A stretch of 47,210 bases of DNA from Beijerinckia sp. L45 (GCF_009765775.1 NZ_LMUU01000140.1:39996-87205); one strand, 5' to 3'. Shown: positions 11,601-19,894, counted from the stretch's first letter. Numbers and translations are program-made. Notes: generated by a model not told the origin, from the sequence alone.

Positions 11601-11725
11601 GACAGCTCGGGATATTGCCGGATCTGCAGCTTGGAGAAGGCCTGGAGCCCGACGAACAGGATGAGCAGGCTGACGACGCTTGCGAGTACCGGCCGACGGA
11701 TGAAGAGGTCGGTGAACGAGGTCAT
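8618..11725 (-). CDS. RND efflux permease, HAE-1 family (AcrB/MexF-like)
   Basis: An inner-membrane proton-driven exporter of 1035 residues, the normal size for a hydrophobic/amphiphilic efflux RND protein. The first transmembrane helix (RRPVLASVVSLLILFVGLQAF) is followed by the large periplasmic porter loop, then the central helices with the proton-relay motif GLVVDDAIVVVENIYRH, and a second repeat with FESFRDPFIILIALP. It begins 8 bp after the adaptor gene, so the two form one operon. No outer-membrane channel gene lies in the window, so a channel encoded elsewhere must be used. The substrate range cannot be predicted. Confidence 0.95.
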   Translation of the reverse strand: MTSFTDLFIRRPVLASVVSLLILFVGLQAFSKLQIRQYPELSSTSITVTTTYPGANADLIKGFITTPIAQAVASAEGIDTLVSNSQQNVSTITLNLRLNANADRAVADVLSKINQVKFQLPRESQDPIVIKKTGDSTALMYLSFNSTVLTPSQITDYLNRVVQPRLQTIDGVASADILGGQTFAMRVWLDPNRMAARGVTAADVRNALAVNNFTSAAGQVKSDFTQTSINALTSLDSARAFGQLVVANHGDALIRIADIATTELGPESVDSSSVFDGEKAVFIGINSTPTANPLEVITAVRAAFPALQSDLPAGLTASIAYDATKFIRASILEVEKTLAEAALIVVIVIFLFLGNFRSTIIPIVTIPLSLVGVMIMLLMLGYSINLLTLLALVLAIGLVVDDAIVVVENIYRHMEEGMTPHDAAIKGAREITGPVISMTITLAAVYAPIGFVSGLTGALFREFAFTLAGSVVVSGVVALTLTPMMCAKLLKPPPPEGAGGFTAFLDRRFDWLRRSYERRLVRSLNFRALTLLVLAGVLGLTAIMFMTTPKELAPEEDQGVIFALIKAPQYGNLDYIEQSTKKLHDFVADMPEFDHLFAINGFQGVQSGFGGIILKNWGDRTRSQKQVLQALAPKFGQITGAQVIGFSPPALPGSTGGPPLQFVVRSIGDYKDIVDVMAKIQDAARKSGLFIFTDSDLKFDTPQIEFKVDADKANRLGISMQDVGSTLATLLGGNYVNRFNLYGRSYEVIPQVPREFRLTSDWLTRYQMRTAGGDLVPLATIASVSESTQPNSLPTFQQLNSATLQGVPFPGRTLGEALDFLNVEAKKVMPEGFTIDYQGESRQYIQEGNTLVLTFVFALIVIYLVLAAQFESFRDPFIILIALPTSMFGALLPLNLLGVLGMASMNIYSQIGLVTLIGLISKHGILMVEFANRLQEEGMDRRRAIEHAAGVRLRPILMTTAAMVVAMVPLMVAEGAGARSRFAIGIGIVIAFGMAVGTLFTLFVTPAIYTLVARDHGRGRAVEHEPTFATARAAE

Positions 11726-11733
11726 CGCCGCCC

Positions 11734-12891
11734 CTATTCTTTCTGCCGGATCGCGGGCGGATGCAGCATGGCCTTCGGGTCGATCACCACAGACGCACCG
11801 TTCTGCAGCTTGATCTGCCCCTCGGCGACGACGATCTCACCAGGCTTCACGCCCTCGAGGATGGCGACCTTGTCCTCGCGCTTCTCGCCGGTGCGTACGA
11901 AGCGGCGCGCGACCTGAAAAATCTTGGGATCGGATGCCGTTGCCGCCTGCGCGCCGTCGGTGGCAACCGGCTTTGGCGTCGCGACGAAGACGCTGTCGCC
12001 ATAGAGCGAATAGGTCACAGCCGTACGCGGCACGATCACCACGTCGCGGGCCGCGCCGGCGACGACGTTGACGTTGGCGAACATGCCTGGCAGCAGGCGG
12101 CGATCGGCGTTCTTGAATTCGGCACGGACCATGACGCTGCGACTCTCGGCAGCGATGCGAGCGTCGATGATGTTCACTTTTCCGCTAAAACTGGCGTCGG
12201 GATAAGCGTCCACTTTCACGACGACCGGCTGGTCTTCTTTCAACAGCCCGAGCGACTGTTCGGGAATCGGAAAGTCGACGTAGATCGGGTCGAGCTGCTG
12301 CAGGGTGATCAGGCCGGTTCCCGGCGAAACGTACTGACCGACGTCGACCTTGCGGATACCGAGCCGTCCGGCGAAGGGCGCGATCAACGTTTTTTGCGCG
12401 ATCGTCATCCGCATCTTTTCGACCAGCGCAGCGGCCGAGTCGCGGGCTGCCAGCGCGGAGTCGACATTGGCCTTGGCCGTGTTGCCACCGATCGTCAGCG
12501 TCTGCTGCCGCGCCAGCGCCAGATCGGCGTTCTTCAACGTCGCCATATTATTCTTGAGGTCGGCCTGCTCGACGGTCGTGTCGATGTCGAACAGTGGCGC
12601 CCCTTGAGCGACGTCCTGACCGGAGCCGATATGAATCGCCGTGACGATGCCGGCGAGCTGCGAGGAGACATCGATACCCTGGAACGCGCGGGCGGTGCCG
12701 ATCGCCGTCAGGCCCGGCGCCCAGCGTTCGGTGGAGGCCGTCGCGACCGCAACCGTGCTCGGCGGCGGCGCGGCCTTGGCGATGAAGCCCTTGATCATCT
12801 CCGGCTTCATCACGAACTGGAAATAAGCGAACGCCCCGGAAAATCCGGTGAGCAGGACGAAGACGAAGACCAGGACGAGCGCGCGTTTCAT
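11734..12891 (-). CDS. RND periplasmic adaptor subunit (membrane fusion protein)
   Basis: The product has 385 residues with an N-terminal signal anchor (MKRALVLVFVFVLLTGFSGA). Barrel-sandwich (lipoyl-like) halves flank a predicted coiled-coil hairpin (NADLALARQQTLTIGGNTAK to AALVEKMRMTIAQK). The FAGRLGIRKVDVGQYVSPGT stretch is typical of the AcrA/MexE family. The protein joins the RND permease to an outer-membrane channel. It is the first gene of the efflux operon, with the permease 8 bp downstream. Confidence 0.94.
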   Translation of the reverse strand: MKRALVLVFVFVLLTGFSGAFAYFQFVMKPEMIKGFIAKAAPPPSTVAVATASTERWAPGLTAIGTARAFQGIDVSSQLAGIVTAIHIGSGQDVAQGAPLFDIDTTVEQADLKNNMATLKNADLALARQQTLTIGGNTAKANVDSALAARDSAAALVEKMRMTIAQKTLIAPFAGRLGIRKVDVGQYVSPGTGLITLQQLDPIYVDFPIPEQSLGLLKEDQPVVVKVDAYPDASFSGKVNIIDARIAAESRSVMVRAEFKNADRRLLPGMFANVNVVAGAARDVVIVPRTAVTYSLYGDSVFVATPKPVATDGAQAATASDPKIFQVARRFVRTGEKREDKVAILEGVKPGEIVVAEGQIKLQNGASVVIDPKAMLHPPAIRQKE

Positions 12892-12927
12892 GGGCGTGAG
12901 CTTCGCTACGACCCGCGAGGGCCTGAG

Positions 12928-12952
12928 GGACTGTATCCGTACCGGTTAGTCC
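12928..12952. promoter_or_regulatory. Imperfect inverted repeat upstream of the efflux operon
   Basis: GGACT at 12928-12932 and AGTCC at 12948-12952 form the outer arms, with CCG/CGG inside, 37 bp before the adaptor start codon. Efflux operons are often controlled by TetR proteins binding such palindromes, but no regulator gene is adjacent, so this is tentative. Confidence 0.25.
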
Positions 12953-13013
12953 TTATACCTCGTTAACCCTTGGCTTCAATGCGTCTGCCACCCTTCGTTA
13001 AGGGGAAAGGCCA

Positions 13014-13045
13014 CGAAAAAAGCCCGCCGGAGCTCCGACGGGCTT
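13014..13045 (-). terminator. Rho-independent terminator of csbD
   Basis: Read on the minus strand, an 11-bp stem (AAGCCCGTCGG with CCGGCGGGCTT, loop AGCT) is followed by a run of T. It lies 25 bp after the csbD stop codon and so ends that single-gene transcript. Confidence 0.85.
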
Positions 13046-13069
13046 TCCCTAAAACGTAAAAAAAAGCGC

Positions 13070-13261
13070 TTAGCGCTTGACGGCGTCCGCCACGTTGCGG
13101 CCGGCGTCCTTGACGTCGCCGACGGACTGGCGCGCTGCGCCTTCGACCTTATCGGCTTTGCCTTCAGCCTGAAGCTTTTCGTTGCCGGTGATGCTGCCGA
13201 CCGTATCCTTGATCGAGCCTTCGACCTTCTGAGCGGTACCCTTGATGTGTTCTTTATCCAT
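13070..13261 (-). CDS. CsbD-family general stress protein
   Basis: A hydrophilic protein of 63 residues with the CsbD repeat: MDKEHIKGTAQKVEG, then DTVGSITGNEKLQAEGKADK and AARQSVGDVKDAG. Family members are abundant in stationary phase and under stress, and their biochemical role is unknown. The start has a strong ribosome binding site (AAAAGGAGCG). A sequence matching the EcfG general-stress promoter lies upstream at 13297-13321 and a terminator directly downstream, so the gene appears to be an independent stress-induced unit. Confidence 0.93.
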   Translation of the reverse strand: MDKEHIKGTAQKVEGSIKDTVGSITGNEKLQAEGKADKVEGAARQSVGDVKDAGRNVADAVKR

Positions 13262-13296
13262 CTGACGCTCCTTTTCAGCATTTATCTTGCGAAAAG

Positions 13297-13321
13297 AACG
13301 ACCGCGGCCGCATTCAGTTCC
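13297..13321 (-). promoter_or_regulatory. EcfG-type general stress promoter of csbD
   Basis: On the minus strand, GGAAC (-35) and CGTT (-10) are separated by exactly 16 bp, which matches the alphaproteobacterial EcfG consensus GGAAC-N16/17-CGTT. The -10 ends 35 bp before the csbD start. The downstream gene belongs to a stress family, which supports the call. Confidence 0.78.
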
Positions 13322-13453
13322 AAGGCCTGCGAAGCTCCGCTCAAGCTTGAGCTTAGAAGCCCACGCAAGCCGCCTCGCGTTGACGGTTGCCGACCGACCT
13401 GTTTTATCTCCGCCGCCCGCACCTGTCCGCGGGCACAGGATCTTCGCATCGCA

Positions 13454-14257
13454 ATGACTTTGACAATGCCTCTAGAGCGGGCGTGGCACTTCCGGGACCT
13501 CATCCGTGCCGTGGTCCGGCGCGAGCTTGCCGCACGTTTTCGCGGATCGATTCTCGGGTGGCTTTGGGCGGTGTTCGGGCCGCTGGTCATGCTCAGCGCC
13601 TACACCGTCATCTTCTCCAATGCCGTCGGCGTTCCGAAGTCGGCGCAGGGCGGCGGGGTCAAGACCTATGCGCTGTCGATCTTCACCGGCCTGATCGTCT
13701 TCAACCTGTTCAGCGAGATCATGTATCGCTCGCCGGGGCTGTTGCAGGAGCATGTGAACTTCATCAAGAAGTCGATCTTCCCGAGCGAGACCCTGGCCTG
13801 GACGGCGACGATTCGCGCGCTGGTCTATGCCGCGATCAGCTTCGGCGTTCTCCTGATCTTCGAGCTTTTCGTCACCGCCGCCCTGCCCCCGACCGTGCTG
13901 CTGCTGCCGCTCGTCATCGTGCCGATGGTGCTCTTCCTGCTTGGCGTATCCTGGTTCCTGATGGCGCTCGGCTCGTTCACCCGCGACGTCGCCCACCTGA
14001 TGATCTCGATCGTCCCGGTGCTGATGTTCGCCACGCCGATCTTCTATTCCATCACCGATGTGCCGCCGCAATTGCGCCTCTATGTGCACTTCAACCTCAT
14101 CGGCAACTACGTCGAGATGATCCGTGATCTTCTCCTTTACGGCCGTTTGCCGAACCTTCTCCTCTATGCAGGAACCGTCCTTGTCTCCCTCGTCATCTTC
14201 CGCTTTGGCTATCGATTCTTCATGCGATACAAGTCCATCTTCGTCGATGTCATCTGA
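13454..14257 (+). CDS. ABC-2 type polysaccharide export permease (Wzm/KpsM-like)
   Basis: An inner-membrane protein of 267 residues with about six transmembrane helices and the family's N-terminal cytoplasmic stretch (LIRAVVRRELAARFRGSILGWLWAVFGPL). Conserved GVPK/GLIVFNLFSE and the late MIRDLLLYGRLP segment are typical of O-antigen or capsule exporters. Together with the overlapping ATPase gene it should move a finished, lipid-linked glycan across the inner membrane. The ATG at 13454 was taken because family resemblance starts there, although the frame is open upstream. Confidence 0.9.
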   Translation: MTLTMPLERAWHFRDLIRAVVRRELAARFRGSILGWLWAVFGPLVMLSAYTVIFSNAVGVPKSAQGGGVKTYALSIFTGLIVFNLFSEIMYRSPGLLQEHVNFIKKSIFPSETLAWTATIRALVYAAISFGVLLIFELFVTAALPPTVLLLPLVIVPMVLFLLGVSWFLMALGSFTRDVAHLMISIVPVLMFATPIFYSITDVPPQLRLYVHFNLIGNYVEMIRDLLLYGRLPNLLLYAGTVLVSLVIFRFGYRFFMRYKSIFVDVI

Positions 14258-14999
14258 GGCCATCATCAAGTGCGAAGGCGTCGGTAAGGCCTTCCAGCTC
14301 TACATGCATCGTAACGACCAATTGAAGCAGACGCTGTTCTGGCGCTGGGGGCCATTCTACAAGGAGCACTGGGTGCTCCGCGACGTCAGCTTCACCGTCG
14401 ACAAAGGCGAGTGCGTCGGCATCATCGGACGCAACGGCGCCGGCAAGACCACTTTGCTGCAGATCCTCTGCGGCATCACCACCCAGACTCATGGCATTGC
14501 CCAGCTGAACGGCCGGATCGCGCCGATCCTGGCGCTCGGCGCCGGTTTCGACACCGAGCTGAGCGGACGCGAGAACGCCCTGATCGGCGGCGCCATTCTC
14601 GGGCTGAAGCGCAACGAAGTTCTTAAGCGCATGCCCTCGATCGAGGCCTTCGCCGACATCGGCGACTTCTTCCATCAGCCGCTCAAAATGTATTCGAGCG
14701 GCATGGCGGCGCGCCTCGCCTTCTCCGTCTGCGCCCATGCCGATGCCGACATTCTCATCGTCGACGAGGCGCTGTCGGTCGGCGACGCCGAGTTCGGCGC
14801 GAAATGCGACGCCTACATCAAGGACTTCGCCAAACGCGGCACGATCCTTGTCGTGTCGCACGATCTGATGACACTCGAAGCTTTGTGCGACCGCCTCGTG
14901 TGGATCGACAAGGGCGTCGTCAAGGCGATCGGCACGCCGAGCGAGATCATCCCGGAATACCGGCTGTTCATGGGGCACACCGACCCGGCCGAGTTCTAG
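14247..14999 (+). CDS. Polysaccharide ABC transporter ATP-binding protein (Wzt/KpsT-like)
   Basis: The product has 250 residues. Walker A is GRNGAGKTT (61-69), the signature region is YSSGMAARLAFS and Walker B is ILIVDEALSVGD, the usual variants of this exporter branch. The gene overlaps the permease by 11 bp, so the two are translated together. The protein ends soon after the nucleotide-binding domain and has no C-terminal carbohydrate-binding domain like that of O9a-type Wzt, so it resembles the short KpsT form. Its last four bases overlap the end of the LptF/G-family gene on the other strand. Confidence 0.92.
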   Translation: MSSEAIIKCEGVGKAFQLYMHRNDQLKQTLFWRWGPFYKEHWVLRDVSFTVDKGECVGIIGRNGAGKTTLLQILCGITTQTHGIAQLNGRIAPILALGAGFDTELSGRENALIGGAILGLKRNEVLKRMPSIEAFADIGDFFHQPLKMYSSGMAARLAFSVCAHADADILIVDEALSVGDAEFGAKCDAYIKDFAKRGTILVVSHDLMTLEALCDRLVWIDKGVVKAIGTPSEIIPEYRLFMGHTDPAEF

Positions 15000-16159
15000 A
15001 CCGGCGTCTGACCGGCCGCGCGAAGATCGAGCGGCTGCCCGTCCGGGACGGCCGGCCCCGAGCGAATCGCATTCTGCCTTTGCAGCATGATCAGCGCGGC
15101 GACGAACTCGGCGAGGATCGCCAGAGCCACCACCCAGACCAGCCTTGGATCCTTGCGGACCAGCGTCTCCGCCGCGATGAGGATGGCGATATGCGCCGCC
15201 GGCACCGCCAGGACGGTCATCGTCGTCGCCGACGAGCCGCGTCCGGTGGCGCTCGACACCGTCAGCACCAGCGCGATGCCGAACAGCGAATGCACCAAAG
15301 CGAGCAGCGGAATGCCGGTCCGCTTGGCCGCCTCGCTGGTCCACTCCGCCAGCCGCTGCGGGTCATGGGCATCCGCGTCGCGCTCGCGAAAAAACTCGGC
15401 GCCGGGCACCTCGAAGACGCCGCGCCAGCTGCGCTTCGGCAGGCCGCCGGTGCCCTGCATGTCGATCGGCATGACATATTCTTCAAAATTGGCGCCGCGC
15501 ATGTTCACGCTGCCCTGGGCCCGGGTCTGGATCGAGCCGTTGCTCATCACCATGACGACACCGGTGGCGTTGCGGCGAAACTCCGTCGAGGCGGCGGTGA
15601 TCACGCGCTCCTCCTGCTTCTCCGTATCGAAGGCATGGATGAATACGCCGAGCGCCACGTCGGGCGACTGCCAGCGCTGAAAGTACAGCGTGCGGGTGCC
15701 GTTATCGAACGTGTAGAAGGTCGCCGGCTCGAGCATCCGATGGTTCAGCGAATTGCGGATGACGTAAATGACGTCGTGCATCTGCCCGACGTAGGAGGGG
15801 GCGATATAGGACGAGATGGCATAGCCGATGACGACGGCGCCAAGCGACACGACCACCGGGGGGATGCAGATCGACCAGACCGAGAGGCGCAGCGAATAGA
15901 GCACCGCGATCATGCCCTCGGACGACATGCGGATGAATTCCAGCATGATCGCCACGCCGACGGCGATCGGCAGCGCGATGTAGAGCACCGTCGGCATGGT
16001 GCCGAGCAGCGCCGGCCACAGCAGTCCGCCCCGCACCGCGGTCGGCGGCAGGTAATGGAAGATCGACGTCATCACCACGGGAATGCACAGGCTCAGCTCG
16101 ATGAGCAGGGCCGAAAGCGCGATCCGCTTCGCGAGATAGGCGTAGAGAAGCTTAGGCAT
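14996..16159 (-). CDS. LptF/LptG-family permease (YjgP/YjgQ)
   Basis: The product has 387 residues: three N-terminal transmembrane helices (from LLYAYLAKRIALSALLIELS to about residue 115), a periplasmic beta-jellyroll-like domain (about 120-270), then three C-terminal helices (about 275-365). This is the architecture of the Lpt permeases that extract lipopolysaccharide from the inner membrane. Normal lptF and lptG genes are adjacent and of similar length; here only one gene occurs and it sits beside a polysaccharide ABC exporter. It may be a third family member with a specialised role, or half of a split lptFG pair. Confidence 0.72.
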   Translation of the reverse strand: MPKLLYAYLAKRIALSALLIELSLCIPVVMTSIFHYLPPTAVRGGLLWPALLGTMPTVLYIALPIAVGVAIMLEFIRMSSEGMIAVLYSLRLSVWSICIPPVVVSLGAVVIGYAISSYIAPSYVGQMHDVIYVIRNSLNHRMLEPATFYTFDNGTRTLYFQRWQSPDVALGVFIHAFDTEKQEERVITAASTEFRRNATGVVMVMSNGSIQTRAQGSVNMRGANFEEYVMPIDMQGTGGLPKRSWRGVFEVPGAEFFRERDADAHDPQRLAEWTSEAAKRTGIPLLALVHSLFGIALVLTVSSATGRGSSATTMTVLAVPAAHIAILIAAETLVRKDPRLVWVVALAILAEFVAALIMLQRQNAIRSGPAVPDGQPLDLRAAGQTPV

Positions 16160-16230
16160 GCGCGGGCGCGATCCTGTCCATAGCCTGCTTATCGGCTAAA
16201 AATGGCGCTGTGGAAAGGCGTCCGCCCGTC

Positions 16231-17130
16231 TCAGGCGCGCTGCCGCTCGGCGGCCTTCATCTTGTCCGCCGCAGCCGTCGCGTAGCGAAGCCAGGCTGCG
16301 TCGAAAACCCGCTTCTTCGGCAGGACCACCGCGCCGGCCCAATGGGCGAAGTAGATCGCGTCACCCTGAAAGTCCAAGGGCGCTCCTTCGGCATCGAAGG
16401 TCACGCCTTCCGCCTTGTAGAAGCTTTCGCCGGACGCGCCGGGAATCAACTCGTTGAGCGAGACGATTTTGAGGCCCTTCCGGTGCGTCACGAAGTTCGT
16501 GAGCGGCTGCGCGAACAGCATGCCGCGCTGCCGCACGGCGTGGAAGATCGCCTCGTCGCGCTCGATGATCTCGTAAAAGTCGTTGAGCGACAGCATCTCC
16601 TTCGACGTCGCGAAGAACCCGTCGTTGAACAGCATCACGTCCTTGAGGAAGGGATGCGCATCGCGCTTCTTGTTGTAGACGTAATCGGTGGTCGGCGCGG
16701 CGACGACGAACTCCGTCTTGCCTTTCTCGAGGCGGCCGAACAGCGGCGCGAAATCACGAAGCAGAATGATGTCGACATCGACGTAGATCACTTCGTCGAG
16801 CGGCAGCGCCAGCGACAGGAACTTGCGCAGGCGGCGGCGATGCTTGGGATAAAGTGGATAAAGACGCTTAGCGAGTGCGTCCAAAGCCGCATTGTCCGGT
16901 TCGACGAAATGTGCGCCATAGAGCTCGCAGGCCTTGCGCGTCATGTCGCAGTTGTCGTCGTAGGGGATGAGATAGAGCGGCGTTGCCCGATTGGTTGCCG
17001 ACCAGCTCTCGAGGAACGGCAGGACCCAGTCGAAGACCTTGTCGTTGGCGATGGTCGCAATGCCGAGAGCCTTCGACCGGCCCGAATTTTCCGTCAATTC
17101 GACCCTTTCGAGCGTCCGATCGTTTTCCAT
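16231..17130 (-). CDS. GT-A fold glycosyltransferase (nucleotide-sugar transferase-like)
   Basis: The product has 299 residues and no membrane segment. The centre contains EVIYVDVDIILLRDF, with the DVD motif that binds the metal and nucleotide sugar in GT-A enzymes, and the C-terminal part has AIYFAHWAGA, similar in position to the metal-binding histidine motif of GT8-like enzymes. It lies between the Lpt-like permease and two GT2 genes, so a role in building the exported glycan is likely. Donor and acceptor are unknown. Confidence 0.7.
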   Translation of the reverse strand: MENDRTLERVELTENSGRSKALGIATIANDKVFDWVLPFLESWSATNRATPLYLIPYDDNCDMTRKACELYGAHFVEPDNAALDALAKRLYPLYPKHRRRLRKFLSLALPLDEVIYVDVDIILLRDFAPLFGRLEKGKTEFVVAAPTTDYVYNKKRDAHPFLKDVMLFNDGFFATSKEMLSLNDFYEIIERDEAIFHAVRQRGMLFAQPLTNFVTHRKGLKIVSLNELIPGASGESFYKAEGVTFDAEGAPLDFQGDAIYFAHWAGAVVLPKKRVFDAAWLRYATAAADKMKAAERQRA

Positions 17131-17473
17131 AAATCTCGCGTCTCTACTCTCATTCGGGCGGCATTTCGCGCAAGGCAGCGATGGCTCAAGCTTTCGTCAC
17201 GGGCTGCCGCGGACTTCCTTGTCACAGGGCGGCATCTTGTGGCAAGAGCCTGCATGAGAACGTTAGGTGGCTGCCGCCTTGCATGCTTGAATATAAGCGC
17301 GGTCCGCCGTATCGAACTGATCGTAACGCTGCCTATTCCGCAGCCGCACGGAGTCGATGAGCGTAATAGAACTAAAAGCCAGTAGGAAGTCGCCTTGATC
17401 CAATCGATGGAAATCCGACAGTCCTTGCTGTGCGTCAATCATTTCGGTGTCGAACGCAGCATCGGGAGCAGTT
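17131..17473. other. Divergent intergenic region, no gene recognised
   Basis: These 343 bp separate the minus-strand glycosyltransferase from the first GT2 gene and should hold both promoters. The DNA is less GC-rich than its surroundings. Open frames here have no family resemblance or ribosome binding site, and I see no repeat or RNA structure. Confidence 0.4.
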
Positions 17474-18688
17474 GTGACGAAGACCGAAGCTGAATCCGTC
17501 GCAGAGCCTCCAGTTGTGGCAAACGCAGGACCTTTGCCGCTACTTCCCCTCGTCAGCGTCATCATTGTCAATTTTAATTATGGACGCTTCCTCGACCAGG
17601 CGATTGCATCGGTGTTCGCGCAGACCTATCCGCGCGTAGAGTGCATCGTTGTCGACAACTGCTCCACGGACGATTCCGACGCCGTCATCGTCCGGAACAA
17701 AGCCACGTACCCGCGCCTTAAAATTTTAAGAAGAGCATCCAATGACGGCCAGACAGCGGCTTCGTGCGACGGGCTAAGGCATACTGACGGCCCATATGTC
17801 GTGTTCCTCGATGCCGACGACTATCTGCTCCCACAATGTGTCGAGAGGCACATGCATGTCCACTTGTCGGCGCGCATTCACGTTGGCCTAACATGCGGAG
17901 ACATGTTGCAGGTCGTCGACGACCAGGTCGTGACCAGCACCTACGCATCGATGTCTACCTACATCCAGACTGAACCAAAGGGTTGCCGTAACCTCATTCG
18001 CCCGACGTCTGCGGCTCTTGGGCCAATATGGGACTCTCTCGATCCTGCGCTTGCGGAGCGCATTCATTTCGTTCCGCGGACGCAACGCGATTGGGTCTGG
18101 TCGCCGACCTCTGGAAACTGCTTCCGCCGCGACGCACTTAATCTGTTTTGCGATCGAGACGATTTGGCAGCGCTACGATCACAAACGGACCTTTATCTTG
18201 CCGTTGGCATCAACACCGTCAGCGGAAGCATTCTGATTGACGAACCCCTGTTCGCTTATCGCATTCACGGAACGAATGTGTTTTCGAGTCGGCCGCAGTT
18301 GAGCGGGCTCCTCACTTTCGACCCGTCACAGACCTCTCGAAGCTCCCAGGTCGCCCGACATCTCCTCCTCGATCAATTCGTGGCGCAGGCGCAGCGATTT
18401 GTGCAAGAACCATGGCAAGCCGTCGACCTGCTGAAGGCCTTGCGGCGCTTGGATGTTCCAGATCATGAAACGGACGGACCACGCTGGGCGCGCCGGTCCT
18501 GTGTTGCGCGAGCGCTGGTTAGGCATTTTGCCAAAGCCGTAAAGACGTTCGGAGGAACCCAAACACGGCAGGCCATGCAAGACGTCGGCGTTCCCTGGCA
18601 TATCATACTGGTTCTGCTCTGGAAGAATTGGCGAAACAAAGGCCGCTACGCGGACTCTCGGGCGATAGCGCCGAGCACGGCCCCTTGA
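17474..18688 (+). CDS. Glycosyltransferase family 2 (first of two tandem paralogues)
   Basis: A cytosolic GT-A enzyme of 404 residues. The nucleotide-binding start is LVSVIIVNFNYGRFLDQA, and the metal-binding motif is FLDADDYLLPQCVE; further shared features are WSPTSGNCFRRDAL and EPLFAYRIHG. The GTG at 17474 has GGGAG 5 bp before it; an upstream GTG at 17447 would add nine residues. The next gene encodes a clear paralogue with the same motifs in the same order. This copy uses more A/T-ending codons (for example in KATYPRLKILRRAS) than its neighbour, suggesting separate acquisition or relaxed codon selection. Confidence 0.88.
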   Translation: MTKTEAESVAEPPVVANAGPLPLLPLVSVIIVNFNYGRFLDQAIASVFAQTYPRVECIVVDNCSTDDSDAVIVRNKATYPRLKILRRASNDGQTAASCDGLRHTDGPYVVFLDADDYLLPQCVERHMHVHLSARIHVGLTCGDMLQVVDDQVVTSTYASMSTYIQTEPKGCRNLIRPTSAALGPIWDSLDPALAERIHFVPRTQRDWVWSPTSGNCFRRDALNLFCDRDDLAALRSQTDLYLAVGINTVSGSILIDEPLFAYRIHGTNVFSSRPQLSGLLTFDPSQTSRSSQVARHLLLDQFVAQAQRFVQEPWQAVDLLKALRRLDVPDHETDGPRWARRSCVARALVRHFAKAVKTFGGTQTRQAMQDVGVPWHIILVLLWKNWRNKGRYADSRAIAPSTAP

Positions 18689-18694
18689 ACACAC

Positions 18695-19894
18695 ATGACG
18701 ACGAAGGACGAGATGGTCGATCTAAATGACACGCAGGAGCGATCGGTTGTTGTGGCAACATCCCAACAGATGACGTTGGCGCCGCAAACCCGGTTGCCTT
18801 TGGTGACGGTTGTCATTGTCAATTACAATTACGGCCGCTTTCTTCAGGATGCCGTCGAGTCCGTCTTCGGCCAGACCTATTCCGATGTCGAGTGCATCGT
18901 CGTCGACAATGCGTCGACCGACGAGACGCCGGCGGTCCTTGCTGCCCTGCAGGCACGCCATCCTGACATGATCGTGCTCCGTCGCGCCGCCAACGACGGG
19001 CAGACGCCGGCGTCGCTGGACGGGCTCGCCGCCTCCACCGGCGAGTATGTCATCTTCCTCGACGCCGACGATTATCTCCTGCCGAAATGCGTGGAGACGC
19101 ACGTCTACGTGCATCTCTCGATGCGGCCGCACATCGGCTTTACGTCGGGCGACATGCTGCAGGTCGCCGAGAACAAGGTCGTCGTGTCGACGGGCGAGGA
19201 GTCGAACCGCTATATCCGCGGCGGAAAGGGCTACAACCCGAGCCTCGTTCGCCCCTATACGGCGGAAGACGGATGGCCGTCCGCTGCGGTGAGTGCCGGC
19301 ATCGCCGACAAGATCCACTATGTGCCGCCGCTGGCCATCCGCTGGGTCTGGTCGCCCACCTCCGGCCTCTGCTATCGCCGTGACGCTTTGCGCCTCTTCG
19401 CCGACAACCCGCGGCTGCAGACCCTGCGGACCGGCACGGACCTTTATTTTGCGTACGGCTGCGGCGGCCTGTCCGGCAGCGTCGTGATCGACGAACCGCT
19501 GTTCGCCTACCGCATCCATGGCGGCAACATTTTTACCGCCCATGCGCAGCTCGATCGGACGCTGAACTATACGGTGGGCGGCCATGGCGACAGCAATATC
19601 CTGGCGCAGCTCTACCTCATCGACCATCTGGTCGATCAGGTGGACCGGTTCACGCCGAACCCATGGCTGCGGGCCCATTTCCTCGCCTTGCTCTTCAAGG
19701 TCGACCACGCCGATCCCAATCCAAAGCTGCCCGCTTGGGCCCGACGATCGCGGGCCGCGCAGGCCATCGTGCGCGATTACGACGCCTTTGCCGAGGCGGT
19801 CGGCGCCTGGAGCGCGCGCTGGGCTCTGCTGTGGTTTTCCAAGTCGCCGCGGTCCGCACCGAGCCTCCTCGCCTCGCTTCGTCGATCGACATAA
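18695..19894 (+). CDS. Glycosyltransferase family 2 (second tandem paralogue)
   Basis: The product has 399 residues with LVTVVIVNYNYGRFLQDA, the metal-binding FLDADDYLLPKCVE, and the shared WSPTSGLCYRRDAL and EPLFAYRIHGGN segments, so it is homologous over nearly its whole length to the preceding gene, only 6 bp upstream. Codon use here matches the GC-rich genome. An in-frame ATG at 18713 is better placed behind AAGGA and may be the true start. The pair probably adds related sugars to the glycan exported by the neighbouring ABC transporter, which is inference. Confidence 0.88.
   Translation: MTTKDEMVDLNDTQERSVVVATSQQMTLAPQTRLPLVTVVIVNYNYGRFLQDAVESVFGQTYSDVECIVVDNASTDETPAVLAALQARHPDMIVLRRAANDGQTPASLDGLAASTGEYVIFLDADDYLLPKCVETHVYVHLSMRPHIGFTSGDMLQVAENKVVVSTGEESNRYIRGGKGYNPSLVRPYTAEDGWPSAAVSAGIADKIHYVPPLAIRWVWSPTSGLCYRRDALRLFADNPRLQTLRTGTDLYFAYGCGGLSGSVVIDEPLFAYRIHGGNIFTAHAQLDRTLNYTVGGHGDSNILAQLYLIDHLVDQVDRFTPNPWLRAHFLALLFKVDHADPNPKLPAWARRSRAAQAIVRDYDAFAEAVGAWSARWALLWFSKSPRSAPSLLASLRRST

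Noticed and set aside
8654-11917. A 1087-residue open frame on the plus strand
   Set aside because: It is antisense to the RND permease, rich in Arg/His/Asp as expected from a mirror frame of GC-rich coding DNA, and has no family resemblance.
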